A DNA stretch of 64,000 nucleotides, taken from assembly GCF_900107645.1 (NCBI RefSeq), contig NZ_FNQN01000003.1, forward strand, positions 248,001-312,000, given 5' to 3'. This document shows positions 26,691-36,174 of this stretch, piece by piece (position 1 is the stretch's first letter; each line of letters starts with the position of its first letter). Source of the stretch: Desulfuromusa kysingii. GTDB taxonomy: Bacteria > Desulfobacterota > Desulfuromonadia > Desulfuromonadales > Geopsychrobacteraceae. Below the pieces are notes generated by a model. The model searched no databases. It was not told the origin of the DNA and saw only the letters and a list, made by a program, of their open reading frames with translations. The position numbers were made by a program, and so were the translations under genes.

Positions 26691-27221
26691 ATGCGAATTA
26701 CCCCCATTGAGATTCAGCAACACCAATTTAAAACCCGTTTGTTTGGTTATGATTCGACGGCTGTTGACAGTTTTCTGGAGATGTTGGCTGATGAGTTGGA
26801 GCGTTTGCATAAGCAGAATAATGAGATCAAAGAGTCTTTGGCGAGGACGCAAATCTCACTTGAACAGATGCGCGATAGAGAAAAGGCATTACAGGAAACG
26901 TTGATGACGGCTCATCAGGTGACCGATGAATTGAAAACGAATGCCCGGAAAGAGGCTGAGATTGTTGTTGCGGAGGCACACCTTGAAGGTGAGCGAGTGA
27001 TTCGGGCTGCAAATGAACATCGGATTCAGTTACTTAATGAGGTTCAAGAGATAAGACGGCAAAAAATCGCCTTTGAAGGTGGCTTACGCGCACTTATAGA
27101 AAATCATTTGAAGCTTATGGATTTAGATATGCTGCAAATTGAGGAGGACGATTATCAGGCCCGGTTACTGCAACCACTCATCAACGATGACGACATTGAT
27201 GATCCCTTTAATTTCCCCTGA
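26691..27221 (+). CDS. DivIVA-domain coiled-coil protein
   Basis: 176 residues from the ATG at 26691. The N-terminal ITPIEIQQHQFKTRLFGYD with AVDSFLEML is the DivIVA membrane-binding head, as in B. subtilis DivIVA and GpsB. The rest is a long coiled coil ending with an acidic tail. Such proteins sense membrane curvature and recruit division or polar partners. In a Gram-negative organism this type is found mainly in Desulfobacterota and some others. The longer reading frame overlaps YggT and lacks a ribosome site. Confidence 0.88.
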   Translation: MRITPIEIQQHQFKTRLFGYDSTAVDSFLEMLADELERLHKQNNEIKESLARTQISLEQMRDREKALQETLMTAHQVTDELKTNARKEAEIVVAEAHLEGERVIRAANEHRIQLLNEVQEIRRQKIAFEGGLRALIENHLKLMDLDMLQIEEDDYQARLLQPLINDDDIDDPFNFP

Positions 27222-27247
27222 CAACCCATCATCTCTCAAAACTTTTC

Positions 27248-27277
27248 TTGACAGAAATTTGTTCCACAAATTAAAAT
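27248..27277 (+). promoter_or_regulatory. Promoter before the FmdB-type gene
   Basis: TTGACA (27248-27253), 18 bases, TAAAAT (27272-27277), 40 bp before the start codon. Confidence 0.6.
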
Positions 27278-27316
27278 TATAAGTTGTCTAGTATCGTAAC
27301 GATGGAGGTCGTAATC

Positions 27317-27571
27317 ATGCCGTTGTATGAATATCAATGTGAAGAGTGTGGGCTGAATTTCGAAGTTCGGCAAAAATTTACAGATGCACCGATTAAAGTC
27401 TGTGGTCGTTGTGGAGGCGCTGTTAAAAAACAGATCTCCCAAACTGCTTTTACGCTGAAAGGCGGAGGTTGGTATGATCAAGGCTATACGCATGGAGAAA
27501 GCTGTCATTCCAGTGCGTCCAAAGCAAGTAGCAGCGCTTGTGCTTCATGTCCTAAGGCCGTCAATAGCTAA
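27317..27571 (+). CDS. FmdB-type zinc ribbon protein
   Basis: 84 residues from the ATG at 27317 after GGAGG. It begins MPLYEYQCEECGLNFEVRQK, the FmdB family start, with two CxxC pairs (CEEC and CGRC) that hold zinc. The C-terminal part is Ser/Cys-rich and low complexity (SSKASSSACASC). These proteins are called regulatory but their exact role is uncertain. It has its own promoter and terminator, so it is monocistronic. Confidence 0.88.
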   Translation: MPLYEYQCEECGLNFEVRQKFTDAPIKVCGRCGGAVKKQISQTAFTLKGGGWYDQGYTHGESCHSSASKASSSACASCPKAVNS

Positions 27572-27590
27572 GTGGCCTTATTCGTGTTTC

Positions 27591-27627
27591 AAAGCCCTCG
27601 TCGGAGAAAATCTGACGAGGGCTTTTT
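27591..27627 (+). terminator. Terminator after the FmdB-type gene
   Basis: AAAGCCCTCGTC (27591-27602) pairs with GACGAGGGCTTT (27614-27625), followed by T residues. Confidence 0.9.
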
Positions 27628-27655
27628 GTTTGTATTTAGCTAACATAATCCTTGG

Positions 27656-27684
27656 TTTACAAACACCTTATGCTTACGTATAGT
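27656..27684 (+). promoter_or_regulatory. Promoter of folD
   Basis: TTTACA (27656-27661), 17 bases, TATAGT (27679-27684), 43 bp before the folD start. Confidence 0.6.
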
Positions 27685-27727
27685 CTTTGAATTGTGAGAA
27701 TGGATTCTTTTTATTGGAGGTTTTCTA

Positions 27728-28579
27728 GTGGCTGATATTATTGATGGAAAAGCAATTGCTGCTGAGATAAGGCAAGACATTGCTGCAGATACACAGGCTT
27801 TGATCGCTCAGGGGATCACTCCGGGGTTAGCCGTTGTTCTGGTTGGAGAAGATCCGGCGAGTCGAGTTTATGTCTCAATGAAAGAAAAAGCCTGTGCTGC
27901 GGCAGGTATTTATTCTGTTGAACATAAATTGGCGGCTGAAACCAGTGAAGCTGATTTACTGAAGTTGATTACCAATTTAAATGACGACACTGATATTGAC
28001 GGCATTTTGGTGCAATTGCCACTGCCTGAACATATCGACGAGTCAAAGGTTCTGGAGGCCATTGACCCCACTAAGGATGTTGATGGTTTTCATCCCTATA
28101 ATGTCGGTCGATTGATGACGGGTAATCCTCTGTTTCAACCTTGCACTCCCTATGGCGTCATGAAGATGCTTGAACATCATGGTGTCGATCTCAATGGCAA
28201 AGAGGTCGTTGTTGTCGGCCGTTCAAATATTGTTGGTAAACCGGTCGCATTGATGTGTTTAGCTGAAAATGCAACCGTGACAATATGTCACTCCAGAACG
28301 GTTGATCTCCCGCAAAAAGTTGCTGCTGCTGATGTTGTCATTGCCGCAGTAGGACGTCCAGAAATGATAAAAGGGGATTGGATCAAAAAGGGGGCGATTG
28401 TTATTGATGTCGGTGTAAACCGTGTCGGTGAAAAAAAATTAGTCGGGGATGTGGATTTTAAAGCTGCTAGTGAGAATGCCGCTGCAATCACACCGGTCCC
28501 CGGTGGCGTTGGCCCGATGACGATTACGATGTTGCTCTACAATACCATTGTCAGTGCTAAGCGCCGCGCCGCTCAATAA
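27728..28579 (+). CDS. folD: Methylenetetrahydrofolate dehydrogenase/cyclohydrolase
   Basis: 283 residues, GTG start after GGAGG. It interconverts 5,10-methylene-THF, methenyl-THF and 10-formyl-THF in the cytosol. Signatures: [20 protein letters not shown] (with the catalytic Lys), [24 protein letters not shown], and the NADP loop GRSNIVGKP with CHSRT after it. It lies 152 bp upstream of the glycine cleavage genes, a link through methylene-THF produced by GcvT. Confidence 0.97.
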   Translation: MADIIDGKAIAAEIRQDIAADTQALIAQGITPGLAVVLVGEDPASRVYVSMKEKACAAAGIYSVEHKLAAETSEADLLKLITNLNDDTDIDGILVQLPLPEHIDESKVLEAIDPTKDVDGFHPYNVGRLMTGNPLFQPCTPYGVMKMLEHHGVDLNGKEVVVVGRSNIVGKPVALMCLAENATVTICHSRTVDLPQKVAAADVVIAAVGRPEMIKGDWIKKGAIVIDVGVNRVGEKKLVGDVDFKAASENAAAITPVPGGVGPMTITMLLYNTIVSAKRRAAQ

Positions 28580-28731
28580 GAGGAATATGATTTTCAATAT
28601 TCTTGTTGTGCCGGTTGGCCAAGATTTGCTACAAAGCTTGTAGAGTCCTGATTCTTTTTAACTGCTGGTTGGCTTTTATCTCGATCCGTCCAAAAACCAG
28701 TTGATAGACTAATCTCATAAGGAGTTTGCGA

Positions 28732-29820
28732 ATGAAAGCGACACCCTTAAATCAGATTCACCGTCAATTGGATGCACGTATGGTTGATTTCGGTGGCTGG
28801 GATATGCCCGTACAATATTCCGGTGTTATCGCGGAGCACCAGGCAGTACGCTCTGCTGCGGGCCTCTTTGATGTTTCTCATATGGGCGAAATAGAGGTTT
28901 CCGGTCCACAAGCTTTTGATTTTCTCCAGTATGCGATGACCAATGATGTCTCCACCTTAGTTGATGGTCAGGTGCAGTATACGGCTATGTGTTATGAGAC
29001 TGGCGGTGTCGTTGATGATCTGACTTTGTACCGGTTTGCTGCCGATCGCTACCTGTTGTGTGTAAACGCTTCTAACAGTGATAAGGATTTTTCCTGGTTG
29101 CAGGGGTTACAAAAAGGGTCAGATTTTATTGATTTGATCTTGGTTAACCGGAGTCCTGAATATGCACAGTTGGCATTACAAGGTCCTGTTGCAACAAAGA
29201 TCCTCTCCAAATTAACCACGGTGAACCTTGCCGAAATAAAATTCTATCACTTTGCGGAAGGTGATGTCGCCGGTATTCAGACCATCATCTCGCGTACCGG
29301 ATATACCGGTGAGGATGGCTTTGAACTGTATTGTCCTGCAACTGAAGGGGTCAAGCTCTGGCAAGAATTAATGTCAGTTGGTCTCCCCTTTGGTCTAAAG
29401 CCGATCGGTCTTGGGGCCCGCGACACTCTCCGGCTGGAAAAAGGCTACGCACTCTATGGTCATGAAATTACGGCAGAGATAATGCCTCTTGAAGCACGAT
29501 TGGCTTGGATCACCAAGTTGAAAAAACGCAACTTTGTCGGCCAGGCTGCCATCATCAAGGCAAAACAAGCTGGGTTACTGCGCAAGCAGATTGCTTTGAC
29601 ATTAACGACCTCTGGAGTTCCGCGTGCAGGGTATCCGGTTTTCTGCCAAGGCGAAAAAGTCGGTCATGTCACCAGTGGTACCTTGTCACCCAGTCTGAAA
29701 AAAGGGATTGCCCTGGCTATAGTTCCTGCGACCATTGCCGACAGCGACCAACCTTTATATATCGGTATTCGTAACCATCGGATTTTAGCTGAACGTACTG
29801 TTCTGCCTTTCGTTCAATAA
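28732..29820 (+). CDS. gcvT: Glycine cleavage system T protein
   Basis: 362 residues from the ATG at 28732, which has GGAG (28721-28724) upstream; an in-frame TTG at 28726 overlaps the spacer. It transfers the methylene group from the H-protein-bound intermediate to THF, releasing ammonia. Motifs: [36 protein letters not shown] and [11 protein letters not shown]. Cytosolic. First gene of gcvT-gcvH-gcvPA-gcvPB. I looked for a glycine riboswitch in 28580-28731 and did not find one. Confidence 0.97.
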   Translation: MKATPLNQIHRQLDARMVDFGGWDMPVQYSGVIAEHQAVRSAAGLFDVSHMGEIEVSGPQAFDFLQYAMTNDVSTLVDGQVQYTAMCYETGGVVDDLTLYRFAADRYLLCVNASNSDKDFSWLQGLQKGSDFIDLILVNRSPEYAQLALQGPVATKILSKLTTVNLAEIKFYHFAEGDVAGIQTIISRTGYTGEDGFELYCPATEGVKLWQELMSVGLPFGLKPIGLGARDTLRLEKGYALYGHEITAEIMPLEARLAWITKLKKRNFVGQAAIIKAKQAGLLRKQIALTLTTSGVPRAGYPVFCQGEKVGHVTSGTLSPSLKKGIALAIVPATIADSDQPLYIGIRNHRILAERTVLPFVQ

Positions 29821-29857
29821 CACACGCCCATTGGGCTATCTGACCTAGGAGGAGATG

Positions 29858-30241
29858 ATGGATTTTCCAGAGGAATTAAAGTACACCGAAGAGCATGAGT
29901 GGATCTTGGTTGAAGATGATATCGCTACGGTTGGCATTACCGATTTTGCTCAAGATCAACTAGGCGATGTTGTTTTTGTTGAGCTTCCTGAGGTGGGTGA
30001 CAATGTTGAAGCCGGGGAAACCTTTGGGGTGGTTGAATCCGTCAAGGCGGTATCAGATGTTTATGCGCCGGTGAGCGGCGAAGTTATTGAGATAAACGAG
30101 GATCTTCTGGATGAGCCGGAAACTATAAATAATTCTCCCTATGATGCGGGTTGGATGGTGAAGATTAAGTTGTCTGCTCCAGAGCTTCTGGAGGGGTTAA
30201 TGGATGTCTCCAGCTATCAGGAGTTTGTCGAAAAAGATTAA
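29858..30241 (+). CDS. gcvH: Glycine cleavage system H protein
   Basis: 127 residues from the second of two tandem ATGs, giving 4 bases from AGGAGG (29848-29853); the ATG at 29855 would leave only one. It carries the lipoyl arm that shuttles the aminomethyl group between P, T and L proteins. The lipoylated lysine is K63 in [13 protein letters not shown]. Start KYTEEHEW is typical. Confidence 0.97.
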   Translation: MDFPEELKYTEEHEWILVEDDIATVGITDFAQDQLGDVVFVELPEVGDNVEAGETFGVVESVKAVSDVYAPVSGEVIEINEDLLDEPETINNSPYDAGWMVKIKLSAPELLEGLMDVSSYQEFVEKD

Positions 30242-30304
30242 TAAAATAAAAATTATAAGGACTGTTATCTACTAAAAGTTAGCGTAGTCGTTGAAAGGAT
30301 AATT

Positions 30305-31654
30305 ATGCGTTATCTGCCTCATACTGATGTCGATGTACAGCAGATGCTGGAACAGATTGGCGTTTCTAGCATCGAAGAGCTGTTCTCTGGAGTCCCGGAG
30401 AATTGCCGGCTGAAAAAACCTCTGGCGATCTCCGACGCAAAATCAGAATCTGAACTATTGCTATTTTTAAAGGGATTGGCCGAAAAAAATAGTAAAACTT
30501 CTGACTGGGATTCTTTTCTTGGAGGGGGAGCTTATAACCATTTTATCCCTACTGTTATTGATCAGTTGGTCAGTCGCAGTGAATTTTATACCGCTTACAC
30601 CCCCTATCAACCAGAAATCAGCCAAGGGACGTTACAGGCAATCTTTGAGTACCAGACGATGATCTGCCAATTAACCGGGATGGATGTTGCTAATGCCTCT
30701 ATGTACGATGGAGCATCGGCCTGCGCTGAAGCAGCTTTACTGGCTATCCGTGCCGGGAAAAAACGTCACAAAGTATTGTTGTCGCAAGGGCTGCCACCAC
30801 AGTATCGAGAGACCGTTGCAACTTACTGCCGTTATCTGGATGTCGATTTGATTGATGTCCCGCTTCAGGACGGGGTCACTAGTCAACAGGAGTTGAGCGC
30901 GTTGCTTGATGAGCAGGCTGCCGCCGTGATCGTCGGCTATCCCAATTATTTTGGTCAGATTGAAGACCTGGCCGCTATTGCAGAGTTGACCCATACCGCA
31001 GGAGCTCGTCTGGTGACTGCGGTTTCGGAGCCATTGTCCCTCGCATTGTTCAAAGCTCCCGGCGCTCTTGGTGCTGATGTCGTTGTTGGCGAAGGGCAGA
31101 GTTTTGGTATTCCACTCTCCTATGGGGGGCCTGGAATCGGTTTTTTTGCGGTGCGTAAAAAAGATATGCGAGTTTTGCCTGGCCGTTTAGTCGGTGAAAC
31201 TGTCGATCAGGATGGCAAGCGAGGTTTCGTCCTCACTCTGGCAACCCGTGAGCAACATATCCGTCGCGAAAAGGCCACTTCCAATATCTGCTCTAATCAA
31301 GGTATGTGTGTTCTGATGGTCAGCATTTATCTGGCTTTGTATGGCAAACAGGGGCTGCGTAAACTGGCAGAGCTCAACTATGCAAAAGCGACCTATGCCA
31401 AAAATCAAATCAGTCAGTTAAAAGGGTTTGCAATCCCCTTTGCCGGAACATCCTTCAACGAGTTTGTCGTCACCTGTCCTGAGCCTGTTGCGAGATTGAA
31501 AAAGCGTCTGGAACAGCAGGGGATTTTGGCGGGGATCTCTGTCGGACGAGATTATTCTGATCTGAAAAATGGATTACTGATTTGTGTCACTGAACAGAAC
31601 AGTCGGGAACAGATTGACCGGTTGGTGCTTGCATTGGCAGGAGGTGAGGCATGA
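30305..31654 (+). CDS. gcvPA: Glycine dehydrogenase (decarboxylating) subunit 1
   Basis: 449 residues. It is the N-terminal half of the P protein in the split (two-subunit) form. It starts RYLPHTDVDVQQML and contains the GGGAYNHFIPTVID and YTPYQPEISQGTLQ motifs. No PLP lysine is expected in this half. The stop overlaps the gcvPB start (ATGA), so the two are made in equal amounts. Confidence 0.96.
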   Translation: MRYLPHTDVDVQQMLEQIGVSSIEELFSGVPENCRLKKPLAISDAKSESELLLFLKGLAEKNSKTSDWDSFLGGGAYNHFIPTVIDQLVSRSEFYTAYTPYQPEISQGTLQAIFEYQTMICQLTGMDVANASMYDGASACAEAALLAIRAGKKRHKVLLSQGLPPQYRETVATYCRYLDVDLIDVPLQDGVTSQQELSALLDEQAAAVIVGYPNYFGQIEDLAAIAELTHTAGARLVTAVSEPLSLALFKAPGALGADVVVGEGQSFGIPLSYGGPGIGFFAVRKKDMRVLPGRLVGETVDQDGKRGFVLTLATREQHIRREKATSNICSNQGMCVLMVSIYLALYGKQGLRKLAELNYAKATYAKNQISQLKGFAIPFAGTSFNEFVVTCPEPVARLKKRLEQQGILAGISVGRDYSDLKNGLLICVTEQNSREQIDRLVLALAGGEA

Positions 31655-33108
31655 TGAGTACAGAAGGTCGCGGCTTAGTTTTGGAAGAAAACTTGCTCTT
31701 TGAACAATCCCAGCCGGGTCGGGTCGGTTACAGTCTTGCCGCTCCAGACGTCCCGATGACAGTCCCTGACGCGGCCCTGACGCGTACTGAAATTCAAGGA
31801 TTCCCCGAGCTTTCAGAGGTTGATGTGGTCCGCCATTATACCCGCCTATCGACCTGGAACTATGGAGTCGATAGCGGGTTTTACCCTCTCGGTAGCTGCA
31901 CGATGAAGTACAATCCGAAAGTGAATGAAGCTGCGGCACGTCTACCGGGTTTTACTGATATTCATCCGCAGACACCAGAAGCTTTGAATCAGGGTGCTTT
32001 GGAATTAATGTATAATCTGCAACGTGACTTAGGTGAAATATCAGGTTTTCCGGCGATGACTCTGCAGCCGGCAGCAGGGGCCCAGGGGGAGTTTACCGGG
32101 ATGTTGATGATCCATGCCTGGCATGAGGCCAATGGTCAAAAGCGTCGTAAGGTTATTATTCCAGATACGGCTCATGGAACGAATCCAGCCTCTTCAGCTC
32201 TGGCTGGTTATGAAGTTGTCACGGTTGCCTCCAACGGGATTTTAACCAAAGAAGCGGTCGCGGCGGTGATGGACGATGATGTCGCGGCATTGATGGTAAC
32301 CAACCCTAATACCCTCGGCCTGTTTGAAGCCGATATCCGTGGCATTTGTGACCTTGTGCACGAACGTGGCGGTTTGGTCTACAGCGATGGCGCCAATCTC
32401 AACGCATTGATGGGAATCAGTCGTCCTGGTGATATTGGGATCGATGTCATGCACTTTAATCTGCATAAAACTTTCTCGACGCCTCATGGTGGGGGGGGGC
32501 CAGGCTCAGGACCTGTTGGCGTGGTTGAGAAATTAAAACCGTTTCTCCCCCTTCCCGTTGTCACTAAAGATGCTGATGGCTATAAACTGGACTATGATCG
32601 ACCGCAATCCATTGGCCGCTTGAAATCATTTTATGGCCATTTCGGGGTTCTGGTGCGGGCTTATAGCTACATTCTCTCTATGGGTGGAGAAGGGTTAAAA
32701 CGTGCGACCGAACTGGCGGTTTTAAATGCCAACTATATTCGCGCCCGTCTTGAGCCTGTCTACACTCTGCCCAACAAGCAGCGTTCTCTGCACGAAGTGG
32801 TTTTTTCTGAAGATGGCCTACAGAATGAATGTCATACTCTCGATGTTGCCAAGCGGTTAATTGACTACGGCTACCATCCGCCAACAATATACTTTCCTCT
32901 GGTTGTTCATGGTGCCTTGATGATTGAACCGACCGAGACGGAAAGTAAACAGACTATCGATGAGTTTTGTGATGCTCTGTTGGCTATTGCCGAGGAAGCT
33001 AAGGACAATCCTGAACTGCTTAAGCAGGCACCGGTGCGGGCCAAAGTCAAACGACTGCATGAAGCGATGGCGGCGCGGAAACCCAAGTTACGCTGGGAAT
33101 CTGAATAA
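31651..33108 (+). CDS. gcvPB: Glycine dehydrogenase (decarboxylating) subunit 2
   Basis: 485 residues. It is the catalytic half of the split P protein; PLP is bound by K273 in the motif NLHKTFSTPHGGGG. Also conserved: FYPLGSCTMKYNPK and PDTAHGTNPAS. It decarboxylates glycine and loads the aminomethyl group on GcvH. It ends the gcv operon just before a strong bidirectional hairpin. The L protein (lpd) is not in the window. Confidence 0.97.
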   Translation: MMSTEGRGLVLEENLLFEQSQPGRVGYSLAAPDVPMTVPDAALTRTEIQGFPELSEVDVVRHYTRLSTWNYGVDSGFYPLGSCTMKYNPKVNEAAARLPGFTDIHPQTPEALNQGALELMYNLQRDLGEISGFPAMTLQPAAGAQGEFTGMLMIHAWHEANGQKRRKVIIPDTAHGTNPASSALAGYEVVTVASNGILTKEAVAAVMDDDVAALMVTNPNTLGLFEADIRGICDLVHERGGLVYSDGANLNALMGISRPGDIGIDVMHFNLHKTFSTPHGGGGPGSGPVGVVEKLKPFLPLPVVTKDADGYKLDYDRPQSIGRLKSFYGHFGVLVRAYSYILSMGGEGLKRATELAVLNANYIRARLEPVYTLPNKQRSLHEVVFSEDGLQNECHTLDVAKRLIDYGYHPPTIYFPLVVHGALMIEPTETESKQTIDEFCDALLAIAEEAKDNPELLKQAPVRAKVKRLHEAMAARKPKLRWESE

Positions 33109-33123
33109 TATTATTTTTATTTT

Positions 33124-33150
33124 AAAGTGCCCGGTATCGCCGGGCACTTT
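33124..33150. terminator. Bidirectional terminator between gcvPB and the tonB-like gene
   Basis: AAAGTGCCCGG (33124-33134) pairs with CCGGGCACTTT (33140-33150). T-runs on both strands serve the convergent genes. Confidence 0.9.
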
Positions 33151-33155
33151 TGGTT

Positions 33156-34154
33156 TCAATAGCCGCGACCGTAGATGATCTTGCCGCTGAGTCGGTAACT
33201 GAAGTAGGCGTTGATTTTGAGTTTGTCGTGAGGATAGTGCTTCGTCAGCGGGCCAAAGGGGGCAGCCCGGTAGACAGCCTGAATGGCTTCATAATCAAGC
33301 AGGTCGGAACCACTAGACTGTTTCACGTCGACATCGAGGAGTTCACCTTTGGGATTAACGATAATCATCAATTGTAATGTTCCTTCAATTCCGTTGTTGG
33401 CCGCTTCGATGGGATAATTCCAGACAAGTTCGATCTTGTCGTGAAAACGACGGAAGAACGAGACTAGCAGGTCATTCTGCAAGTTCAACCAGACCTCGTC
33501 ACCGATTTCCACATCTTGACGTTGTTTCACCCGATTGCGGTCTCCATGGCTGCCACGGGCGATTTCACTTAAGGTCCTGGCGTCAGGAAACAGGTGCTGC
33601 GGCGATAATTGTTTTTGTGGCGGTGAGACTGGATCCGGTTGAGAAGGTGGAGGTGTAGAGGCTTTGGCCGCTTGTTGCTGCGAGGACGTTGCTTCAGTGC
33701 GTGGTGATTGTTGCTGTGGTTGCGGTTGCGGTTCCTGAACCGGTTTGCTTTGAGGCATTGGTTGGGGGCGAGCTGGTGACGGCAGTTGTGGCTTTTGCGT
33801 TGACTGGTCGCGGACATCATCCCCCTTGGGAGCCTGTTCCTGATCCACTTTTTGATCCCGATCCGCCTTGCGGAAAGATTCCACCGGTTCCAGCGGTTGT
33901 GGTTTGATGGGGACTGGATCAATCTCAAACTCGCGAGGTTTGTCCGCTTGAGGCCTTTCAGTTTTAGGCGGCAGGTCGACCAACTGGACAAGCGTTGGTT
34001 GTTGTTGCAGTAGGGGCGCTTGCTCCTCTGGTTGTAACAAGGGAAGCAGGAGGATGACCGCAATATGAAAGAGGATGGAAAAAAATAGACAGACAATAAG
34101 GAGCCGTGCAGGTGTCTTGGAGCGCTTCGGTTTAGGTGGATACAGGAAATTCAT
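33156..34154 (-). CDS. TonB/TolA-like periplasm-spanning protein
   Basis: 332 residues. There is a short basic cytosolic start, one membrane span (about 18-38) and a long Pro/Gln/Lys-rich linker (about 45-200). The C-terminal TonB-family domain (about 225-332) has LVWNYPIEAANNGIEGTLQL, VNPKGELLDVDV and EAIQAVYRAAPFGPL. It transmits proton-motive energy to outer membrane receptors or takes part in the Tol system. The Gln-rich linker and lack of an SVA-type N-end make TolA-like roles possible, but no tolQR genes are near. It is separate from the TonB-like gene at 11606. Confidence 0.85.
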   Translation of the reverse strand: MNFLYPPKPKRSKTPARLLIVCLFFSILFHIAVILLLPLLQPEEQAPLLQQQPTLVQLVDLPPKTERPQADKPREFEIDPVPIKPQPLEPVESFRKADRDQKVDQEQAPKGDDVRDQSTQKPQLPSPARPQPMPQSKPVQEPQPQPQQQSPRTEATSSQQQAAKASTPPPSQPDPVSPPQKQLSPQHLFPDARTLSEIARGSHGDRNRVKQRQDVEIGDEVWLNLQNDLLVSFFRRFHDKIELVWNYPIEAANNGIEGTLQLMIIVNPKGELLDVDVKQSSGSDLLDYEAIQAVYRAAPFGPLTKHYPHDKLKINAYFSYRLSGKIIYGRGY

Positions 34155-34221
34155 AGTCTATTGAGTATAGCCAGTGTCAGCAACGACGGCTAGCTTGATT
34201 GTGGTAATAACTGAAAAAGGA

Positions 34222-34251
34222 TTGACCCTTGGTTTTGCCATTAGGTAGTAT
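34222..34251 (+). promoter_or_regulatory. Likely pta promoter
   Basis: TTGACC (34222-34227), 18 bases, TAGTAT (34246-34251), about 60 bp before the pta start. Confidence 0.45.
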
Positions 34252-34313
34252 CCATCGGGAAACTTTTATATCATATTCAACATGTTATGTTAGCATATTT
34301 AAGGGAGGAAAAG

Positions 34314-35315
34314 ATGCATTTAGTCGATCAGATAAAAGCCAAAGCCTGTGCTAATCTGCAAACAGTTGTCTTGCCCGAGGGATATGATGATCGTATGGTT
34401 GAAGCTTCCGCCAGGATCGTCGTTGCCAAGTTAGCGCATGTCGTGTTACTGGGTAATCCACAAACTTTAAATGCTAAAGCGCTGGAACTTGGGGTCTCTC
34501 TGGCTCATGTTGAGATTGTTGATCCTGCAACTGATGCGCGGCTTGATGCTTATGCCAATGAATTGATGGAGTTGCGTAAGCATAAAGGCTTGACCTATGA
34601 CGAGGCTGTTGCTCTGTTGACGGCTGGTGACAATCTGTATTTTGCCACGATGATGGTACGTAAGGGAGATGCTGGCGGGGCTGTAGCTGGAGCAGATAAT
34701 ACCACTGGCAATGTTTTGCGATCAGCATTGCAAGTGATTGGGACAGCTCCGGGGATGAATACGGTTTCCTCAGTTTTTCTGATGGTGACGGATAATCCCG
34801 ACCTCGGTGAAAGTGGCACCCTCTGTTTTGCTGATTGCGCGGTTAACCCTAATCCTGATGCACATGCTTTAGCCGAAATTGCTGTGAGTACGGCAGCTAG
34901 TTGTAAGAGCTTCCTCGGTGTTGATGCGCGGGTGGCAATGCTCAGTTTCTCCACGAAAGGGAGTGCTGTTCACGAAGATTGTGATAAAGTTCTGACCGCC
35001 TTGAACATTGCTAAGGAGCTGGCGCCAGAGCTTGCTATTGATGGCGAACTGCAACTTGATGCCGCTTTGATTACTAGCGTCGGGAATAAAAAAGCGCCGG
35101 GGTCCAAGGTAGCCGGTCATGCTAACACGTTGATTTTCCCGGACCTTGATGCGGGCAATATCGGCTATAAACTGGTTGAACGGATTGCTGGAGCGGAGGC
35201 TGTGGGGCCGATCATTCAAGGGTTAGCCAAGCCAGTAAATGATTTGTCACGCGGATGTTCCGTTGAAGATATTGTCAGTGTTGCCGCAATCACGGCCGTT
35301 CAGGCTCAAGGTTAA
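34314..35315 (+). CDS. pta: Phosphate acetyltransferase (short form)
   Basis: 333 residues from the ATG at 34314, chosen for the GGGAGG site just upstream; an in-frame ATG at 34287 has none. It interconverts acetyl-CoA and acetyl phosphate. Motifs: VVLPEGYDDRMVEAS, TTGNVLRSALQVIGTAPGM and SFSTKGSAVHED with the GSKVAGHANTLIFPDLDAGNIGY-type C-terminus. It lacks the ~350-residue N-terminal BioD-like/DRTGG region of long Pta proteins. Interestingly a free-standing protein with that architecture is encoded at 47838. Acetate kinase is not in the window. Confidence 0.94.
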   Translation: MHLVDQIKAKACANLQTVVLPEGYDDRMVEASARIVVAKLAHVVLLGNPQTLNAKALELGVSLAHVEIVDPATDARLDAYANELMELRKHKGLTYDEAVALLTAGDNLYFATMMVRKGDAGGAVAGADNTTGNVLRSALQVIGTAPGMNTVSSVFLMVTDNPDLGESGTLCFADCAVNPNPDAHALAEIAVSTAASCKSFLGVDARVAMLSFSTKGSAVHEDCDKVLTALNIAKELAPELAIDGELQLDAALITSVGNKKAPGSKVAGHANTLIFPDLDAGNIGYKLVERIAGAEAVGPIIQGLAKPVNDLSRGCSVEDIVSVAAITAVQAQG

Positions 35316-35429
35316 GGTTGTCCTTCAATATTTTGAAATAGCGATATGATAACACCAGTTATGACGTCATCTTTGCATCGCCGCTTTGCGTTGCTTAGTG
35401 AAGCTTCCAGCGTTTGTTAGTGAAGGTCT

Positions 35430-36104
35430 ATGATACAACTATATAATGTGACCAAAAAGTACGGGGGAGAGTCTGCTGCGGTTAAGGATATGACCCTGCA
35501 GATCGGCAAGGGTGAATTTGTCTATATCACCGGTGCCTCTGGAGCGGGAAAGACAACGTTGCTACGGATGCTCTACGCCGCGGAAAGACCGACCAAGGGA
35601 CAGATTCTTGTCGACAGGAAAAATATCTCCCGTATCCGCAGCCGGCAGATCCCTTTTTTGCGCCGTAAGGTCGGGGTTGTGTTTCAGGACTTTAAATTGT
35701 TGCAGAGCAGAACTGTTTTTGAAAATGTTGCGTTTGCTTTAGAAGCTCAGGGTAAAAAACGTTATGAAGTGAGTAAAAAAGTCTATCAGGCGTTAAAGGA
35801 GGTTGGCCTTGAACATCGGTTACAACGGAAACCTCTGGAACTTTCTGGTGGTGAGCAGCAACGGATTGCCATCGCCCGAGCTTTGGTTGTGGACCCGTTG
35901 ATTTTACTTGCCGATGAACCGAGTGGTAACTTGGATCAAGAGGTTACGTTTGAGATTATGGCGCTGTTCCAGCAAGCCAATGCCCGTGGAACAACGGTAT
36001 TGTTGGCGACCCATGATCACAGTTTGAATCAGCGCTTTCCTCGACGGGTCCTGACTCTTGATCAGGGGAAGCTGATCGGTGATCAGCGGCCACTACAGGG
36101 TTGA
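35430..36104 (+). CDS. ftsE: FtsE, ATPase of the FtsEX division complex
   Basis: 224 residues. ABC ATPase: Walker A GASGAGKTT (35-43), Q-loop VFQDFKLL, signature LSGGEQQR (137-144), Walker B LILLADEP (D161/E162) and the H-loop ATHDH. It couples ATP hydrolysis to FtsX, which in turn drives the periplasmic activator EnvC and peptidoglycan amidases at the septum. It starts the ftsE-ftsX-envC-ctpA-deacetylase run. Confidence 0.95.
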   Translation: MIQLYNVTKKYGGESAAVKDMTLQIGKGEFVYITGASGAGKTTLLRMLYAAERPTKGQILVDRKNISRIRSRQIPFLRRKVGVVFQDFKLLQSRTVFENVAFALEAQGKKRYEVSKKVYQALKEVGLEHRLQRKPLELSGGEQQRIAIARALVVDPLILLADEPSGNLDQEVTFEIMALFQQANARGTTVLLATHDHSLNQRFPRRVLTLDQGKLIGDQRPLQG

Positions 36105-36174
36105 ACTCTCCATCTGTGGTTGTTTACGTTTAAAATTGTTAGAGACCAAGTTGGTTGAACTGGAGGCCCCAGCA

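Noticed and set aside
28580-28731. Possible glycine riboswitch before gcvT
   Set aside because: I looked for the conserved glycine aptamer core in this 152-bp gap and did not find it.
33569-34096. 175-codon frame on the minus strand
   Set aside because: It is a shadow in another frame of the TonB-like gene; its Arg/Asn/His-rich sequence results from the repetitive Gln/Pro codons.
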